From: Flavobacteriaceae bacterium
Lineage (GTDB): Bacteria > Bacteroidota > Bacteroidia > Flavobacteriales > Flavobacteriaceae
Reading direction: 5' to 3'
NCBI GenBank assembly: GCA_015494075.1
Contig: WGBX01000068.1
Span: forward strand, 1 to 44,627
Length of the DNA: 44,627 nucleotides
Shown here in pieces: positions 1 to 8,267 of this stretch. A program made the position numbers and the translations under genes. Under the pieces are notes generated by a model, which saw only the letters and a program-made list of their open reading frames with translations, did not search any database and had not been told where the DNA came from. Positions within the stretch are counted from its first letter, which is position 1. Each line of letters opens with the position of its first letter.

Positions 1-28
1 TATTATGCACGCATAATAAATTTTTTTT
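1..28 (+). terminator. Partial terminator-like hairpin at left edge
   Basis: An 8-bp inverted repeat (TATTATGC, two-base loop, GCATAATA) is followed within two bases by a run of eight T. This looks like the end of an intrinsic terminator of a plus-strand gene outside the window. The stem may extend past the left edge, so its true strength cannot be judged. The AT-rich stretch from here to the maeB promoter shows no other gene or structure. Confidence 0.4.
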
Positions 29-179
29 AAAAATTGATAAAAATTCATCTAACAACACTATAATTTGAATATTTTGCTTTTAAAACAGATTTTTATTATA
101 AATCTAAAAATCCAATTTCATACAAGACAAATAATTCAAAAAAAAGAACATTTTACATTTTTTTATAAGTGATAGACCT

Positions 180-187
180 TAAATTTG
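180..187 (+). promoter_or_regulatory. Putative -7 element (TAAATTTG) for maeB
   Basis: TAAATTTG followed by CA matches the Bacteroidota -7 consensus TAnnTTTG and lies about 40 nt before the maeB start. No TTG is seen at the expected -33 distance, so the assignment rests on the -7 box and its position alone. Confidence 0.45.
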
Positions 188-226
188 CATATATAAAAAC
201 CATAGCATACGCTAAAAGTTACAAAA

Positions 227-2542
227 ATGAAAGAAAAAAGACTTAGAAGAGAAGCTCTCAAATACCATATGGAGCCTCGACCGGGAAAAATTGAGGTTGT
301 TCCCACAAAAAAACATTCAACCCAACGAGATCTGTCTTTGGCCTACTCTCCCGGCGTTGCCATACCTTGTATGGAAATACATGAAAATCCTGATGATGTT
401 TACAATTATACCAATAAAGGAAATTTAGTAGCTGTGATTTCTAACGGAACAGCTGTATTAGGATTAGGTAATATTGGAGCTGAAGCCGGAAAGCCCGTAA
501 TGGAAGGCAAAGGCTTGCTTTTTAAAATATTTGCAGATATTGATGTATTTGACATCGAAGTAGATACTGAAAATATTGATGAGTTTATTGAAACTGTAAA
601 ACATATAGCCCCAACCTTTGGCGGTATCAATTTGGAAGATATCAAAGCGCCGGAAGCTTTTGAAATTGAAGAACGTTTAAAAGCCGAATTAGATATTCCG
701 GTAATGCATGACGACCAACATGGTACAGCCATCATTTCATCAGCTGCTTTAATTAATGCTGTTGAGCTAGCTGGTAAAAAACTATCTGACATTAATATTG
801 TTATAAACGGAGCCGGAGCAGCTGCAGTGTCATGCACTAAACTTTACCAATCATTAGGCGTCAAAAAAGAGAATATTGTCATGCTTGACAGTAAAGGTGT
901 TATCCGTAGTGACCGGGAAAACTTATCGCCTCAAAAAAAACTGTTTGCCACCGACAGAAACTTGTATACTTTAGATGAAGCCATGAAAAATGCCGATGTA
1001 TTTGTAGGCTTATCAGTAGGCAATGTTTTAACAGAAGCGCATTTAAAATCTATGGCGCCCAATCCTATAGTTTTTGCTTTAGCTAATCCAACTCCGGAAG
1101 TAGATTATAATTTTGCTACAAGTGTCCGAAAAGATATTATTATGGCTACAGGCCGGTCAGACTATCCTAATCAGGTTAACAACGTATTAGGATTCCCATT
1201 TATATTTCGTGGTGCTTTAGATGTTAGAGCCAAAGCTATCAATGAAGAAATGAAGTTAGCTGCCGTATATGCTTTGGCTAAGTTAGCCAAAGAAACCGTT
1301 CCTGAACAAGTAAATGCAGCTTACCAAGAAAAACATCTAACTTTTGGGAAAGATTACATAATCCCCAAACCGTTTGATCCACGTTTAATATATAAAATAC
1401 CGCCTGCAATAGCCAAAGCTGCTATGGATAGTGGTATGGCTCGTAAACCTATTGAAGACTTTAAAAAATATGAAGAAGAACTGATTGAACGTTTAGGGAT
1501 TGAAAGTAAACAGATTAGGATGATTACCAACCAAGCCAAAAAAGACCCTAAAACAGTTGTCTATCCTGAAGCCGATTTACCGGAAGTACTTAAAGCAGCT
1601 TATATCGCTTTTGAAGAGGGAATTGCCAAACCTATTTTATTAGGGAATAAAGATACAATTGAAGAACTGAAAAATGAATTGGATTATGTTGAAGATTTAC
1701 CTGTGATAGATGTAATTTCTTCTGATGCTAACGAAATGGTTGAAGATTTTGCCCGTCTTTTTTGGGAAAAAAACCAACGTAAAGGTGTTACTATGTTAGA
1801 AGCTCGAAAATTAATGCGTAATCGTAATTATTTTGGCGCAATGATGGTTGAAACCGGCCAAGCAGATGCTATTATCTCAGGTTATTCAAGAAGTTTTAGA
1901 ACCATATTTAAACCAATGATACAAGTTATTGGCAAACGGCCTAATGTAGATAAAGTTTATGCCACTACACTTCTGATCACTAAAAAAGGGCCTTTATTTT
2001 TTACAGATTCTTCCATAGTAGTTAATCCGGATATTAATGATATTGTCAATATGGCTTCTATGATGACAGATGTTGTTAAAATGTTTCGATTGAAACCTAA
2101 TATTGCTTTATTATCTTTTTCTAATTTCGGATCTTCAAAAGATCCTGAAGCTCAAAAGATGAAAAAAGCTACTGAAATATTAAAAAAGAAGTATCCTAAT
2201 TTAACTATTGACGGAGAAATGCAAGCCGATTTTGCGCTTAATAAAAAACTGTTAAAAGAAACCTTCCCTTTTTCAACTTTAGTAAATAAAAAAATTAATA
2301 CTCTGATTTTCCCTAATTTAGATGCCGCCAATATTTCTTACAGAATGGTGAAAGAATTAACCGGTGCTCAAATGGTAGGACCTATTATGATGGGAATGAA
2401 TAAACCGGTCCATATTATACAATTAGGATCGACCGCAGACGAAATTGTTAATATGACTGTAGTTGCTGTTATTGATGCACAAATGCAACAAAAACGGGAT
2501 AAACAAGCTAGAAAAAGTTTAATTAAAACATCAGCATCATAA
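227..2542 (+). CDS. maeB: NADP-dependent malic enzyme with C-terminal phosphotransacetylase-like domain
   Basis: Converts malate to pyruvate and CO2, forming NADPH in the cytoplasm. The 771-residue length matches the MaeB hybrid class (about 760 residues). The malic domain comes first: SPGVA near residue 43, GGINLEDIKAP near 131-141 with the acidic metal ligands, and HDDQHGTA near 161. A Rossmann segment with GAGAAAVS near 195 follows. Residues from about 430 to 760 form a phosphate-acetyltransferase-like domain which, in this class, is usually regulatory (acetyl-CoA or acetyl-phosphate sensing) rather than catalytic. The start ATG is preceded by an A-rich leader (TTACAAAA) with no Shine-Dalgarno, as is usual here. 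It appears monocistronic: its own promoter lies upstream and a bidirectional hairpin follows. NADP rather than NAD specificity is inferred from the family, not read from residues. Confidence 0.95.
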   Translation: MKEKRLRREALKYHMEPRPGKIEVVPTKKHSTQRDLSLAYSPGVAIPCMEIHENPDDVYNYTNKGNLVAVISNGTAVLGLGNIGAEAGKPVMEGKGLLFKIFADIDVFDIEVDTENIDEFIETVKHIAPTFGGINLEDIKAPEAFEIEERLKAELDIPVMHDDQHGTAIISSAALINAVELAGKKLSDINIVINGAGAAAVSCTKLYQSLGVKKENIVMLDSKGVIRSDRENLSPQKKLFATDRNLYTLDEAMKNADVFVGLSVGNVLTEAHLKSMAPNPIVFALANPTPEVDYNFATSVRKDIIMATGRSDYPNQVNNVLGFPFIFRGALDVRAKAINEEMKLAAVYALAKLAKETVPEQVNAAYQEKHLTFGKDYIIPKPFDPRLIYKIPPAIAKAAMDSGMARKPIEDFKKYEEELIERLGIESKQIRMITNQAKKDPKTVVYPEADLPEVLKAAYIAFEEGIAKPILLGNKDTIEELKNELDYVEDLPVIDVISSDANEMVEDFARLFWEKNQRKGVTMLEARKLMRNRNYFGAMMVETGQADAIISGYSRSFRTIFKPMIQVIGKRPNVDKVYATTLLITKKGPLFFTDSSIVVNPDINDIVNMASMMTDVVKMFRLKPNIALLSFSNFGSSKDPEAQKMKKATEILKKKYPNLTIDGEMQADFALNKKLLKETFPFSTLVNKKINTLIFPNLDAANISYRMVKELTGAQMVGPIMMGMNKPVHIIQLGSTADEIVNMTVVAVIDAQMQQKRDKQARKSLIKTSAS

Positions 2543-2550
2543 AAACCATA

Positions 2551-2584
2551 TTATTAAGCCGCTCAAATTTGAGCGGCTTAATAA
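2551..2584. terminator. Perfect 34-bp palindrome between convergent genes
   Basis: TTATTAAGCCGCTCAAA is followed directly by its exact reverse complement, giving a GC-centred 17-bp inverted repeat between the maeB stop and the stop of the convergent esterase gene. It can fold on either transcript and most likely ends both. The downstream U-tract is modest on both strands. Confidence 0.75.
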
Positions 2585-3058
2585 TTATTGAAATAGACCT
2601 GTTTTCTGACATACATCGGTAAAGACCTTAAAAGGTGTCTCATGTCCTAAATTTATTGGATAAATTTGAAATGGCACCTGCCAGTAATTTAATAAAGCTT
2701 TAGTAGAGTGCGGCGGAATGATATCATCTTGCATACCTAAACTAATGTAATGAAATCCGGCTACTGCCATTGGTTTAACAACCGGATTAACAATCGTTGT
2801 CATAATTAATGCAGGATTAAACAATACGGTAGGAATTCCGAAATAATTACCTAAATGAAATCCAAAATATCCTCCCATACTACTTCCAACAATTACTTGC
2901 GGCCGGTATTTTTTAATCAATTTTTCAATTACGCGATAATCTGCCGGCAGGTTGCGATAGCTCATTAGTGGGTTAATAACACGTCCAAATTGTTCTAGCC
3001 ATTTTGTACGATCATTAAGATTGGTACTATTTAAACCGTGTAAATATAAACTAATCAT
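2585..3058 (-). CDS. YqiA/UPF0227-type alpha/beta hydrolase (putative esterase)
   Basis: A 157-residue single-domain alpha/beta hydrolase. An HG oxyanion motif (LYLHGLNS) lies at the N-terminus, the nucleophile elbow GSSMGG at 58-63 (Ser60), a likely acid Asp at 111-112 (GMQDDIIPP), and a His at 139 (LGHE) completes the triad. Size and motif order match the YqiA/UPF0227 family of small cytoplasmic esterases, whose physiological substrate is not established. Its ATG overlaps the waaA stop codon (ATGA, 4 bp), so it is translationally coupled as the last gene of a dnaN-waaA-esterase operon. A role in lipid or LPS turnover is only suggested by the neighbour. The fold call is firm; the function is not. 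Confidence 0.8.
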   Translation of the reverse strand: MISLYLHGLNSTNLNDRTKWLEQFGRVINPLMSYRNLPADYRVIEKLIKKYRPQVIVGSSMGGYFGFHLGNYFGIPTVLFNPALIMTTIVNPVVKPMAVAGFHYISLGMQDDIIPPHSTKALLNYWQVPFQIYPINLGHETPFKVFTDVCQKTGLFQ

Positions 3059-4290
3059 AATTGTTTGTTTAAATGGCTCATAATTTTTTGGGTTGCACCT
3101 AAGTTAATTGAGACGTATTCTTTGGTCAATTGAGCTTTGTGAGCTCTTAGGTCAGGATTTTGCCATAATTTATCTAAAGTTTTCTTTAAATCAACATAGG
3201 ATTGAACAGTCATTAGCGCTCCTAATTTTTGTAGGGCTTTGGCTTCATTAAAATGTCCGATATTAGGCCCTGTAACAATCGGAATCCCATAAACTGCAGG
3301 CTCTTGTACGTTATGGATACTTTTTCCAAATCCATTTCCAATATAAACCACATCGGCATAACGATACGTATATTTTAATAAGCCAATACTGTCTAAAATA
3401 AGTACTTTATAAGAACTTAAATCAGTTTGCGGCTGTATTTGAGAAAATAAAATATATGGTAATTTTAGGTTTGCAACTATTTGTTCAATATGCTTTTTAT
3501 CTATCTCATGAGGTGCAATAATAGTTTTAAAATGTTGATTTGTTTCATTGAGATATTTAGTAAGTAAAACTTCGTCTTTTGGCCAAGTACTGCCAGCTAT
3601 AAATAAAGGTTTATCTTGTTTAAAATGCTCAATAAATTCTAATTTGTTCTGACTTTTTGCAATTTGATAAACACGGTCAAAACGCGTATCACCGGCAAAA
3701 CTAACTTGTTGTATTTCATTTTTCTTTAAAATGTTTTCTGAAAAATAATCTTGAACAAATATGTGGGTAAAACCTTTAAGGATTTTACGTAACCATCTAT
3801 ATTTTAAGTAAGAGTGATTTTTGGTAAAAACCGCAGAAATCAAATAATTGGGAATATGATGGATTTGAAGTTGCCTTAAATAATTAGGCCATAAATCATA
3901 TTTAACAAAAATAGCCATTTTAGGCTGTACCAACTTTATGAATTTTTTGGCATTTTTTGGGGTGTCTAATGGTAAATAGGTAATACAATCTGTCAAAGAT
4001 TTATCTTTAATATTTTCATAACCTGATGGCGAAAAAAAACTTAATAAAATTTGATAATTTGTATGGTTTTCTTTCAGTTGTTTTATAACAGGCAAGGCTT
4101 GTTCATATTCACCTAATGAAGATACATGCACCCAAATCACAGGTTTTGTAGAGTTCACACAATCATATAAATCTTTCCAAGATTTAGTTTGTCCCCTTTT
4201 AAATTTTTTAATTTTAGGTCCAAAAAAATTTCCGAAAACTTTTAATAAATTTTCGGAAATATAAAGTCCTATATTATATAAAGTTTGCAT
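3055..4290 (-). CDS. waaA: 3-deoxy-D-manno-octulosonic acid (Kdo) transferase
   Basis: Transfers Kdo from CMP-Kdo to lipid A precursor at the inner face of the cytoplasmic membrane, joining lipid A to the core. The 411-residue length is typical. A hydrophobic N-terminal helix (about 5-22) anchors the protein. The glycosyltransferase N-domain shows WVHVSSLGEYEQ at 53-64, where Glu61 corresponds to the family's general base. The C-terminal nucleotide-binding half contains VYIGNGFGKSIHN and the EPAVYGIPIVTGP segment typical of GT-B enzymes such as WaaA. It starts 10 bp after the dnaN stop and overlaps the esterase gene by 4 bp, so all three are probably co-transcribed. lpxB, another lipid A gene, lies elsewhere in the window (31842). 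Whether one or two Kdo units are added cannot be told from sequence. Confidence 0.93.
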   Translation of the reverse strand: MQTLYNIGLYISENLLKVFGNFFGPKIKKFKRGQTKSWKDLYDCVNSTKPVIWVHVSSLGEYEQALPVIKQLKENHTNYQILLSFFSPSGYENIKDKSLTDCITYLPLDTPKNAKKFIKLVQPKMAIFVKYDLWPNYLRQLQIHHIPNYLISAVFTKNHSYLKYRWLRKILKGFTHIFVQDYFSENILKKNEIQQVSFAGDTRFDRVYQIAKSQNKLEFIEHFKQDKPLFIAGSTWPKDEVLLTKYLNETNQHFKTIIAPHEIDKKHIEQIVANLKLPYILFSQIQPQTDLSSYKVLILDSIGLLKYTYRYADVVYIGNGFGKSIHNVQEPAVYGIPIVTGPNIGHFNEAKALQKLGALMTVQSYVDLKKTLDKLWQNPDLRAHKAQLTKEYVSINLGATQKIMSHLNKQL

Positions 4291-4300
4291 CTCTGAACGC

Positions 4301-5416
4301 CTAACTCAACATTAATGGCATCACAAGCATAGTTACAAATTCTCCTTCTTCTAAGCCATCAATAGGGTGTATTAAGGCTGCTTTACTAGGAACAGACATG
4401 TTTAGAGATATTTCATCTGAATCTAAATTAGAGAGCATTTCTACTAAAAATTTTGAATTAAAGCCAATTGACATATCATCACCTTGGTAGTCGGCAGTAA
4501 GTCGTTCTTCGGCTTTATTTGAAAAATCTAAATCTTCTGCAGATACTTTTAATTCGGCTCCGGTAATATCTAAACGAATTAAATGTGTAGCTTTATTGGC
4601 AAAAATTGCAACTCTTTTGACTACATTCAATAGATTTTGTCTATCTGCTGTTAAAACATTCGGATTATTTGTAGGAATTACAGCTCTGTAATTCGGATAT
4701 TGGCCATTTATTAAACGGGACAATAACCTTATGTTATCAAAATTAAACTCTACGTTTCTGTCATCATATGCAATGATAACTTCATCATTTGTGCCGGCAA
4801 TATAATTTTTTAAAATTTGAAGTGGCTTTTTGGGGACAATAAATTGTGTTTCGGCATCGGCTTTCAAATCATTGCGTTCATATTTAACTAATTTGTGTGC
4901 ATCTGTTGCAACAAAGTTTAAGCCCTCCGGTGAAAATTCAAATAGAATGCCTGTCATAGTAGGCCGCAAATCATCATTACTTGTAGCAAAAATAGTTTTA
5001 CTTACTGCATCAGCCAAGACTCCGGAAGGAATATTAATTTTAGCGGCTTCTTCCATTTCTACCGGATTGGGATAATCAGCAGCATCTGCATAAGCAAAAC
5101 TGTACTTTCCGGTTTCGCTAATAATGTTCATCGTATTATTTTCGTTAAACATAAAGGTCAGCGGTTGTACAGGTAAGGCTTTTACAGTATCAACCAACAT
5201 ACGGGCGGGTAATAAAAACTTTCCGGTATCGTTTGACTCCACGGCAATGGTAGCAGTCATCGTTGTTTCTAAATCAGAAGCTGTAATCTTTAAAGAATTA
5301 TTATTTAACTCAAATAAAAAATTATCTAAAACCGGAATCGTATTATTATTATTGATGACATTACGTAACGCCTGTAAATTTTTTATTAATTCATCGCTGG
5401 AAACTAAAAATTGCAT
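4301..5416 (-). CDS. dnaN: DNA polymerase III beta subunit (sliding clamp)
   Basis: Forms the ring-shaped clamp that tethers DNA polymerase III to DNA. The 371-residue product starting MQFLVSSDELIKNLQ has the three repeated clamp domains of the family, including SDLETTMTA in domain 1, FVATDAHKLV in domain 2, and the C-terminal MPLML-type end that forms part of the ligand pocket. An in-frame start 11 codons upstream (5449) is possible, but it would overlap the -7 promoter element at 5437-5444 and adds residues not seen in the family, so 5416 is preferred. First gene of a dnaN-waaA-esterase operon. It is not next to dnaA here, as is common in Bacteroidota. Confidence 0.96.
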   Translation of the reverse strand: MQFLVSSDELIKNLQALRNVINNNNTIPVLDNFLFELNNNSLKITASDLETTMTATIAVESNDTGKFLLPARMLVDTVKALPVQPLTFMFNENNTMNIISETGKYSFAYADAADYPNPVEMEEAAKINIPSGVLADAVSKTIFATSNDDLRPTMTGILFEFSPEGLNFVATDAHKLVKYERNDLKADAETQFIVPKKPLQILKNYIAGTNDEVIIAYDDRNVEFNFDNIRLLSRLINGQYPNYRAVIPTNNPNVLTADRQNLLNVVKRVAIFANKATHLIRLDITGAELKVSAEDLDFSNKAEERLTADYQGDDMSIGFNSKFLVEMLSNLDSDEISLNMSVPSKAALIHPIDGLEEGEFVTMLVMPLMLS

Positions 5417-5436
5417 ATGTTTAATTTTTTCAATAA

Positions 5437-5444
5437 CAAATGTA
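5437..5444 (-). promoter_or_regulatory. Putative -7 element (TACATTTG) for dnaN
   Basis: On the minus strand TACATTTG matches the TAnnTTTG consensus about 20 nt before the preferred dnaN ATG. No clean TTG lies at -33. Its position supports the shorter dnaN start. Confidence 0.45.
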
Positions 5445-5491
5445 CGCAATTTTTTTTTGTTCCGAAAATATTAAAGTATTGCTTTTTGCTA

Positions 5492-5512
5492 AAAATTAGT
5501 TAGTCTAATTTT
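5492..5512 (-). terminator. Weak AT-rich hairpin after the cco cluster
   Basis: An 8-bp inverted repeat (AAAATTAG and CTAATTTT, five-base loop) follows the stop of the last gene of the cco cluster and precedes the dnaN promoter. It has a single GC pair and a poor U-tract, so it is at best a weak terminator. Confidence 0.3.
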
Positions 5513-5518
5513 AAATTT

Positions 5519-6274
5519 TTATTTCTCTAAAACGTGATTAATCTTTTGTTGCATTTTCTCTGATTTCATTTTAATCATTTTGCTATTAGTATCAAGCATT
5601 TTTTCCGAAGGTGATAAATATTTCACGCCTAAGTTTAGGCCTCTTAAAATAAATAAGATTCCAACGAATGCAACAGCATAAGGTATTAAACGGTTAATTT
5701 TATTACGCATTTGAACAGAAACAAAACTACCTAAATAAATAGCAATTGTCATCATAGGGGCGGTTCCTAAACCAAAAATAGCCATATATAGTGCTCCTAA
5801 AACAGGGTCACCAGTAGCCATAGCTCCTACTAGAGCAATGTAAACCAATCCACAAGGTAATAATCCATTTAAAAATCCAATGACATAAAAGCCTAGAGTT
5901 GAGCGTCTTTGTAAATAATGACTTAGATTGGTTTTTACAAAATATACAAAAGCATTCCACCAAGCAAAAGGCTTTAAACGTAAAACTTTACTGGATGGTA
6001 CAAAAGCAAAGATAAGCATTAAGATACCCATGATAAGAGAAACTTTTTGCTGAAATCCAATTAAAGAAATCCCTTTTCCTAAGTAACCGAAAATAAATCC
6101 TATAGTGGCATAAGCTGTCATACGACCTATATGATATAATAAAGTTTGTAAAGCCATTTTTGGTTTACTATTGCGGTCAACAGGCAAAATAAAAGCTATG
6201 GGACCACACATTCCTAAACAATGAAAGCTCCCCATTAAGCCTAGTAGCAAAGCTGTTAGTAGAATTGTTGTCAT
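5519..6274 (-). CDS. TauE/SafE (DsbD_2-like) membrane protein of the cbb3 oxidase cluster
   Basis: A 251-residue integral membrane protein with about six predicted helices. The N-terminal helix carries HCLGMCGP at residues 18-25, a His/Cys/Met/Cys cluster characteristic of the sulfite-exporter/DsbD_2 family that accompanies cbb3 oxidase genes and copper-ATPase genes in Bacteroidota and epsilonproteobacteria. The cluster could bind copper or act as a redox relay; this is inference from family and context. It follows ccoH with a 1-bp gap and is the last gene of the cco cluster, which supports a role in oxidase assembly rather than sulfite export. The C-terminal 40 residues are Lys/Met-rich and polar. 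Confidence 0.85.
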   Translation of the reverse strand: MTTILLTALLLGLMGSFHCLGMCGPIAFILPVDRNSKPKMALQTLLYHIGRMTAYATIGFIFGYLGKGISLIGFQQKVSLIMGILMLIFAFVPSSKVLRLKPFAWWNAFVYFVKTNLSHYLQRRSTLGFYVIGFLNGLLPCGLVYIALVGAMATGDPVLGALYMAIFGLGTAPMMTIAIYLGSFVSVQMRNKINRLIPYAVAFVGILFILRGLNLGVKYLSPSEKMLDTNSKMIKMKSEKMQQKINHVLEK

Positions 6275-6275
6275 A

Positions 6276-6728
6276 TTATTTAAACATTATTTTTTTTTCT
6301 ATCAAGTAAGGTACGTTAGCAATTTTCCAATCGACACTCACATTCCAACGACCGGGCACTAAAGTTTCAGTTGCAATGATTTGTATTCCATTTTCATCTG
6401 GTTGCAAATCAATATGCCGGTCTAGTTTTGAATTATCAGGTTTATATAAAGTTATTTGGCCATTGGCATTTTTAACATATGACGGGAAAATAATTTTTAA
6501 ACCTTTAGGTGTTTGTATGATTTTTACAGGCAGCCTCATAGTATCTGCATTTGCTTTTTTATCTATTACCTGTTCATATACCAGTTCTTTATTATAATAA
6601 TCATTAGTAACCATCTCGTTGGTTTCTTGTTCTTGAAAAGAGCGCCAAAAATAAAAAAGGAAAATACTCATAAAAACCAAGTAAACCGTTAAAATACTCC
6701 ATCCCCAATGTAATTTTATTTTTTTCAT
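6276..6728 (-). CDS. ccoH: FixH/CcoH-type cbb3 oxidase assembly protein
   Basis: A 150-residue protein with one N-terminal transmembrane helix (about residues 10-29, with WSILTVYLVFMSIFLFYFW) and a periplasmic beta-rich domain ending VPYLIEKKIMFK, the layout of FixH/CcoH. In proteobacteria CcoH stabilises the cbb3 complex during assembly, probably by contacting CcoN and CcoI. It lies between ccoG (60 bp upstream, across a strong hairpin) and the TauE/SafE-like gene (1 bp downstream). Sequence conservation in this family is low, so the call rests on topology, size and position in the cluster. Confidence 0.85.
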   Translation of the reverse strand: MKKIKLHWGWSILTVYLVFMSIFLFYFWRSFQEQETNEMVTNDYYNKELVYEQVIDKKANADTMRLPVKIIQTPKGLKIIFPSYVKNANGQITLYKPDNSKLDRHIDLQPDENGIQIIATETLVPGRWNVSVDWKIANVPYLIEKKIMFK

Positions 6729-6748
6729 AGGCTAATTTTTATATTAAA

Positions 6749-6780
6749 ATTCAAGAGGTTATTTAGGTAACCTCTTGAAT
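6749..6780 (-). terminator. Strong hairpin between ccoG and ccoH
   Basis: A perfect 13-bp inverted repeat (ATTCAAGAGGTTA, six-base loop, TAACCTCTTGAAT) with a T-rich tail (TTTAATATAAAAATT) on the minus strand. It sits 8 bp past the ccoG stop and only 20 bp before the ccoH start, too close to leave room for a separate promoter. It therefore looks like an in-operon partial terminator or a 3'-end stabiliser for ccoG mRNA. Confidence 0.65.
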
Positions 6781-6788
6781 AATCACTA

Positions 6789-8195
6789 CTATCTAACAGG
6801 TGCAATAAAAACAGTTTTGTAACTATCTAAAAGTTTATTGTTGTTATAAATACCTAATTTAATTTTGTGTTTACCATGAAAATTGTTTTTAGGCAAAGTA
6901 ATAAAAATAATTACTTGTTTGATTTCTTCTTTTTTTAAATCGAGCTCTTTCCCTACACCGGAAATCGTAATCTTACCTTTTTTAGGGTCGATTAGTTTAA
7001 CTTTCAAACCGTTATAAGGGTGATTACTTTTATTGATAATAGTAGCCTGATACATATTTTGTATTTCGCCGTTGGGTAATTCTGTAAAGACTTGTCCGCG
7101 AGTACGAAGTACTTTAAGCTGAACTTCCGGCCGGTTGGCAAATAAATATATAAATATGCTAAGTAAGGCTGCTAATATAACAGTGTAAAATTTAACACGT
7201 GTCGTAAAAATTTTACCATGCCCTTCTTCTATGCTTACTTTAGAAGCATACCTAATCAACCCTCTGGGCTTACCTATGGCATCCATAGTAGCATCACAGG
7301 CATCCATACAAGCTGTACAATTTATACATTCCAGTTGGGTGCCGTTTCTAATATCAATACCTGTAGGGCATACCAAAACACATTGCTTACAATCAATACA
7401 GTCACCAAGTCCTAATGCTTCACGATCTTGACCTTTACGCATAGGAGCTCTTTTTTCACCTCTTTTGTAATCATAAGCTACCATGATAGTGTTTTCATCG
7501 GTTAAGACACCTTGCAAACGACCATAAGGACATGCAATAATACATACTTGTTCTCTAAACCATGCAAAAACAAAATAAAATACTGTGGTAAAAATCAGAT
7601 ATATAATCCAGGCTTTTACATCGCCGAAAGGATGTTTCCAAAAATTAATAACATAATCGGCGCCAGCAACATAAGCCAGCATTACAGTAGTGATTAGTAG
7701 TGAAACAATATAAAAAACAACCCATTTGAGACCTCGTTTTCTTATTTTTTCAGTATTCCAGGGCATGCGGTCTAATTTTATTTGTTTAGGGCGGTCGCCT
7801 TCAAAAAAATATTCTATTTTACGGAAAAGCATTTCCATAAAAATTGTTTGAGGACATAACCAACCACAAAATATACGACCGTATACAACTGTAAATAGAA
7901 CTAAGAAAACAACAGATATGACGCCTGCTAATGCTAACAAATAAAAATCTTGCGGAAAAAAAGGTTTACCGAATATGTGGAACTTTCTTTCTAAGATATT
8001 AAACAACATATATTGCTCACCATTGACTTTTATAAAAGGGCCGATGATGAATAAAACCAAGAGAAAAACACTTAGAATGGTACGCCGGTTATAAAAACGG
8101 CCTTGAGGTTTTTTAGGATGTATCCAATTTCGCAATCCTTCTTCGTTGATGGTACCGATATGATCTCTGAATGATTCTTCTTTATTTGTATTCAT
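6789..8195 (-). CDS. ccoG: CcoG/RdxA/FixG-type membrane-bound ferredoxin-like cbb3 maturation protein
   Basis: A 468-residue membrane protein with two 4Fe-4S motifs. Several transmembrane helices carry CGWLCPQTIF and CIIACPYGRLQG, then CIDCKQCVLVCPTGIDI and CINCTACMDACD form the ferredoxin domain near residues 265-305. The C-terminal ~110 residues are a periplasmic immunoglobulin-like domain typical of FixG. In proteobacteria CcoG reduces Cu(II) to Cu(I) for insertion into CcoN. Its start is 72 bp after ccoP, with a 36-nt hairpin between them. The order ccoNO-Q-P-G-H is the standard assembly cluster. No residue deviates obviously from the family. Confidence 0.95.
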   Translation of the reverse strand: MNTNKEESFRDHIGTINEEGLRNWIHPKKPQGRFYNRRTILSVFLLVLFIIGPFIKVNGEQYMLFNILERKFHIFGKPFFPQDFYLLALAGVISVVFLVLFTVVYGRIFCGWLCPQTIFMEMLFRKIEYFFEGDRPKQIKLDRMPWNTEKIRKRGLKWVVFYIVSLLITTVMLAYVAGADYVINFWKHPFGDVKAWIIYLIFTTVFYFVFAWFREQVCIIACPYGRLQGVLTDENTIMVAYDYKRGEKRAPMRKGQDREALGLGDCIDCKQCVLVCPTGIDIRNGTQLECINCTACMDACDATMDAIGKPRGLIRYASKVSIEEGHGKIFTTRVKFYTVILAALLSIFIYLFANRPEVQLKVLRTRGQVFTELPNGEIQNMYQATIINKSNHPYNGLKVKLIDPKKGKITISGVGKELDLKKEEIKQVIIFITLPKNNFHGKHKIKLGIYNNNKLLDSYKTVFIAPVR

Positions 8196-8215
8196 TTTAA
8201 ATAATTTTTTTAATC

Positions 8216-8251
8216 AAAATAAAGCAGTTTGACTTCAAACTGCTTTATTTT
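8216..8251 (-). terminator. Strong hairpin between ccoP and ccoG
   Basis: A perfect 16-bp inverted repeat (AAAATAAAGCAGTTTG and CAAACTGCTTTATTTT, four-base loop). On the minus strand it is followed by GATTAAAAAAATT. It lies 16 bp past the ccoP stop and 20 bp before the ccoG ATG, with no room for a promoter in between. The arrangement copies that of the hairpin before ccoH. It may lower expression of the maturation genes relative to the structural ones. Confidence 0.65.
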
Positions 8252-8267
8252 TAAGCTTATAAATATC

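Noticed and set aside
406-837. A 143-codon minus-strand open frame inside maeB
   Set aside because: It is antisense to a well-conserved domain, with no promoter or recognisable protein; composition follows from the maeB codons. A shadow frame.
7218-7431. Two plus-strand frames of about 65 codons inside ccoG
   Set aside because: Antisense to the ferredoxin domain of ccoG; no promoter or start context.
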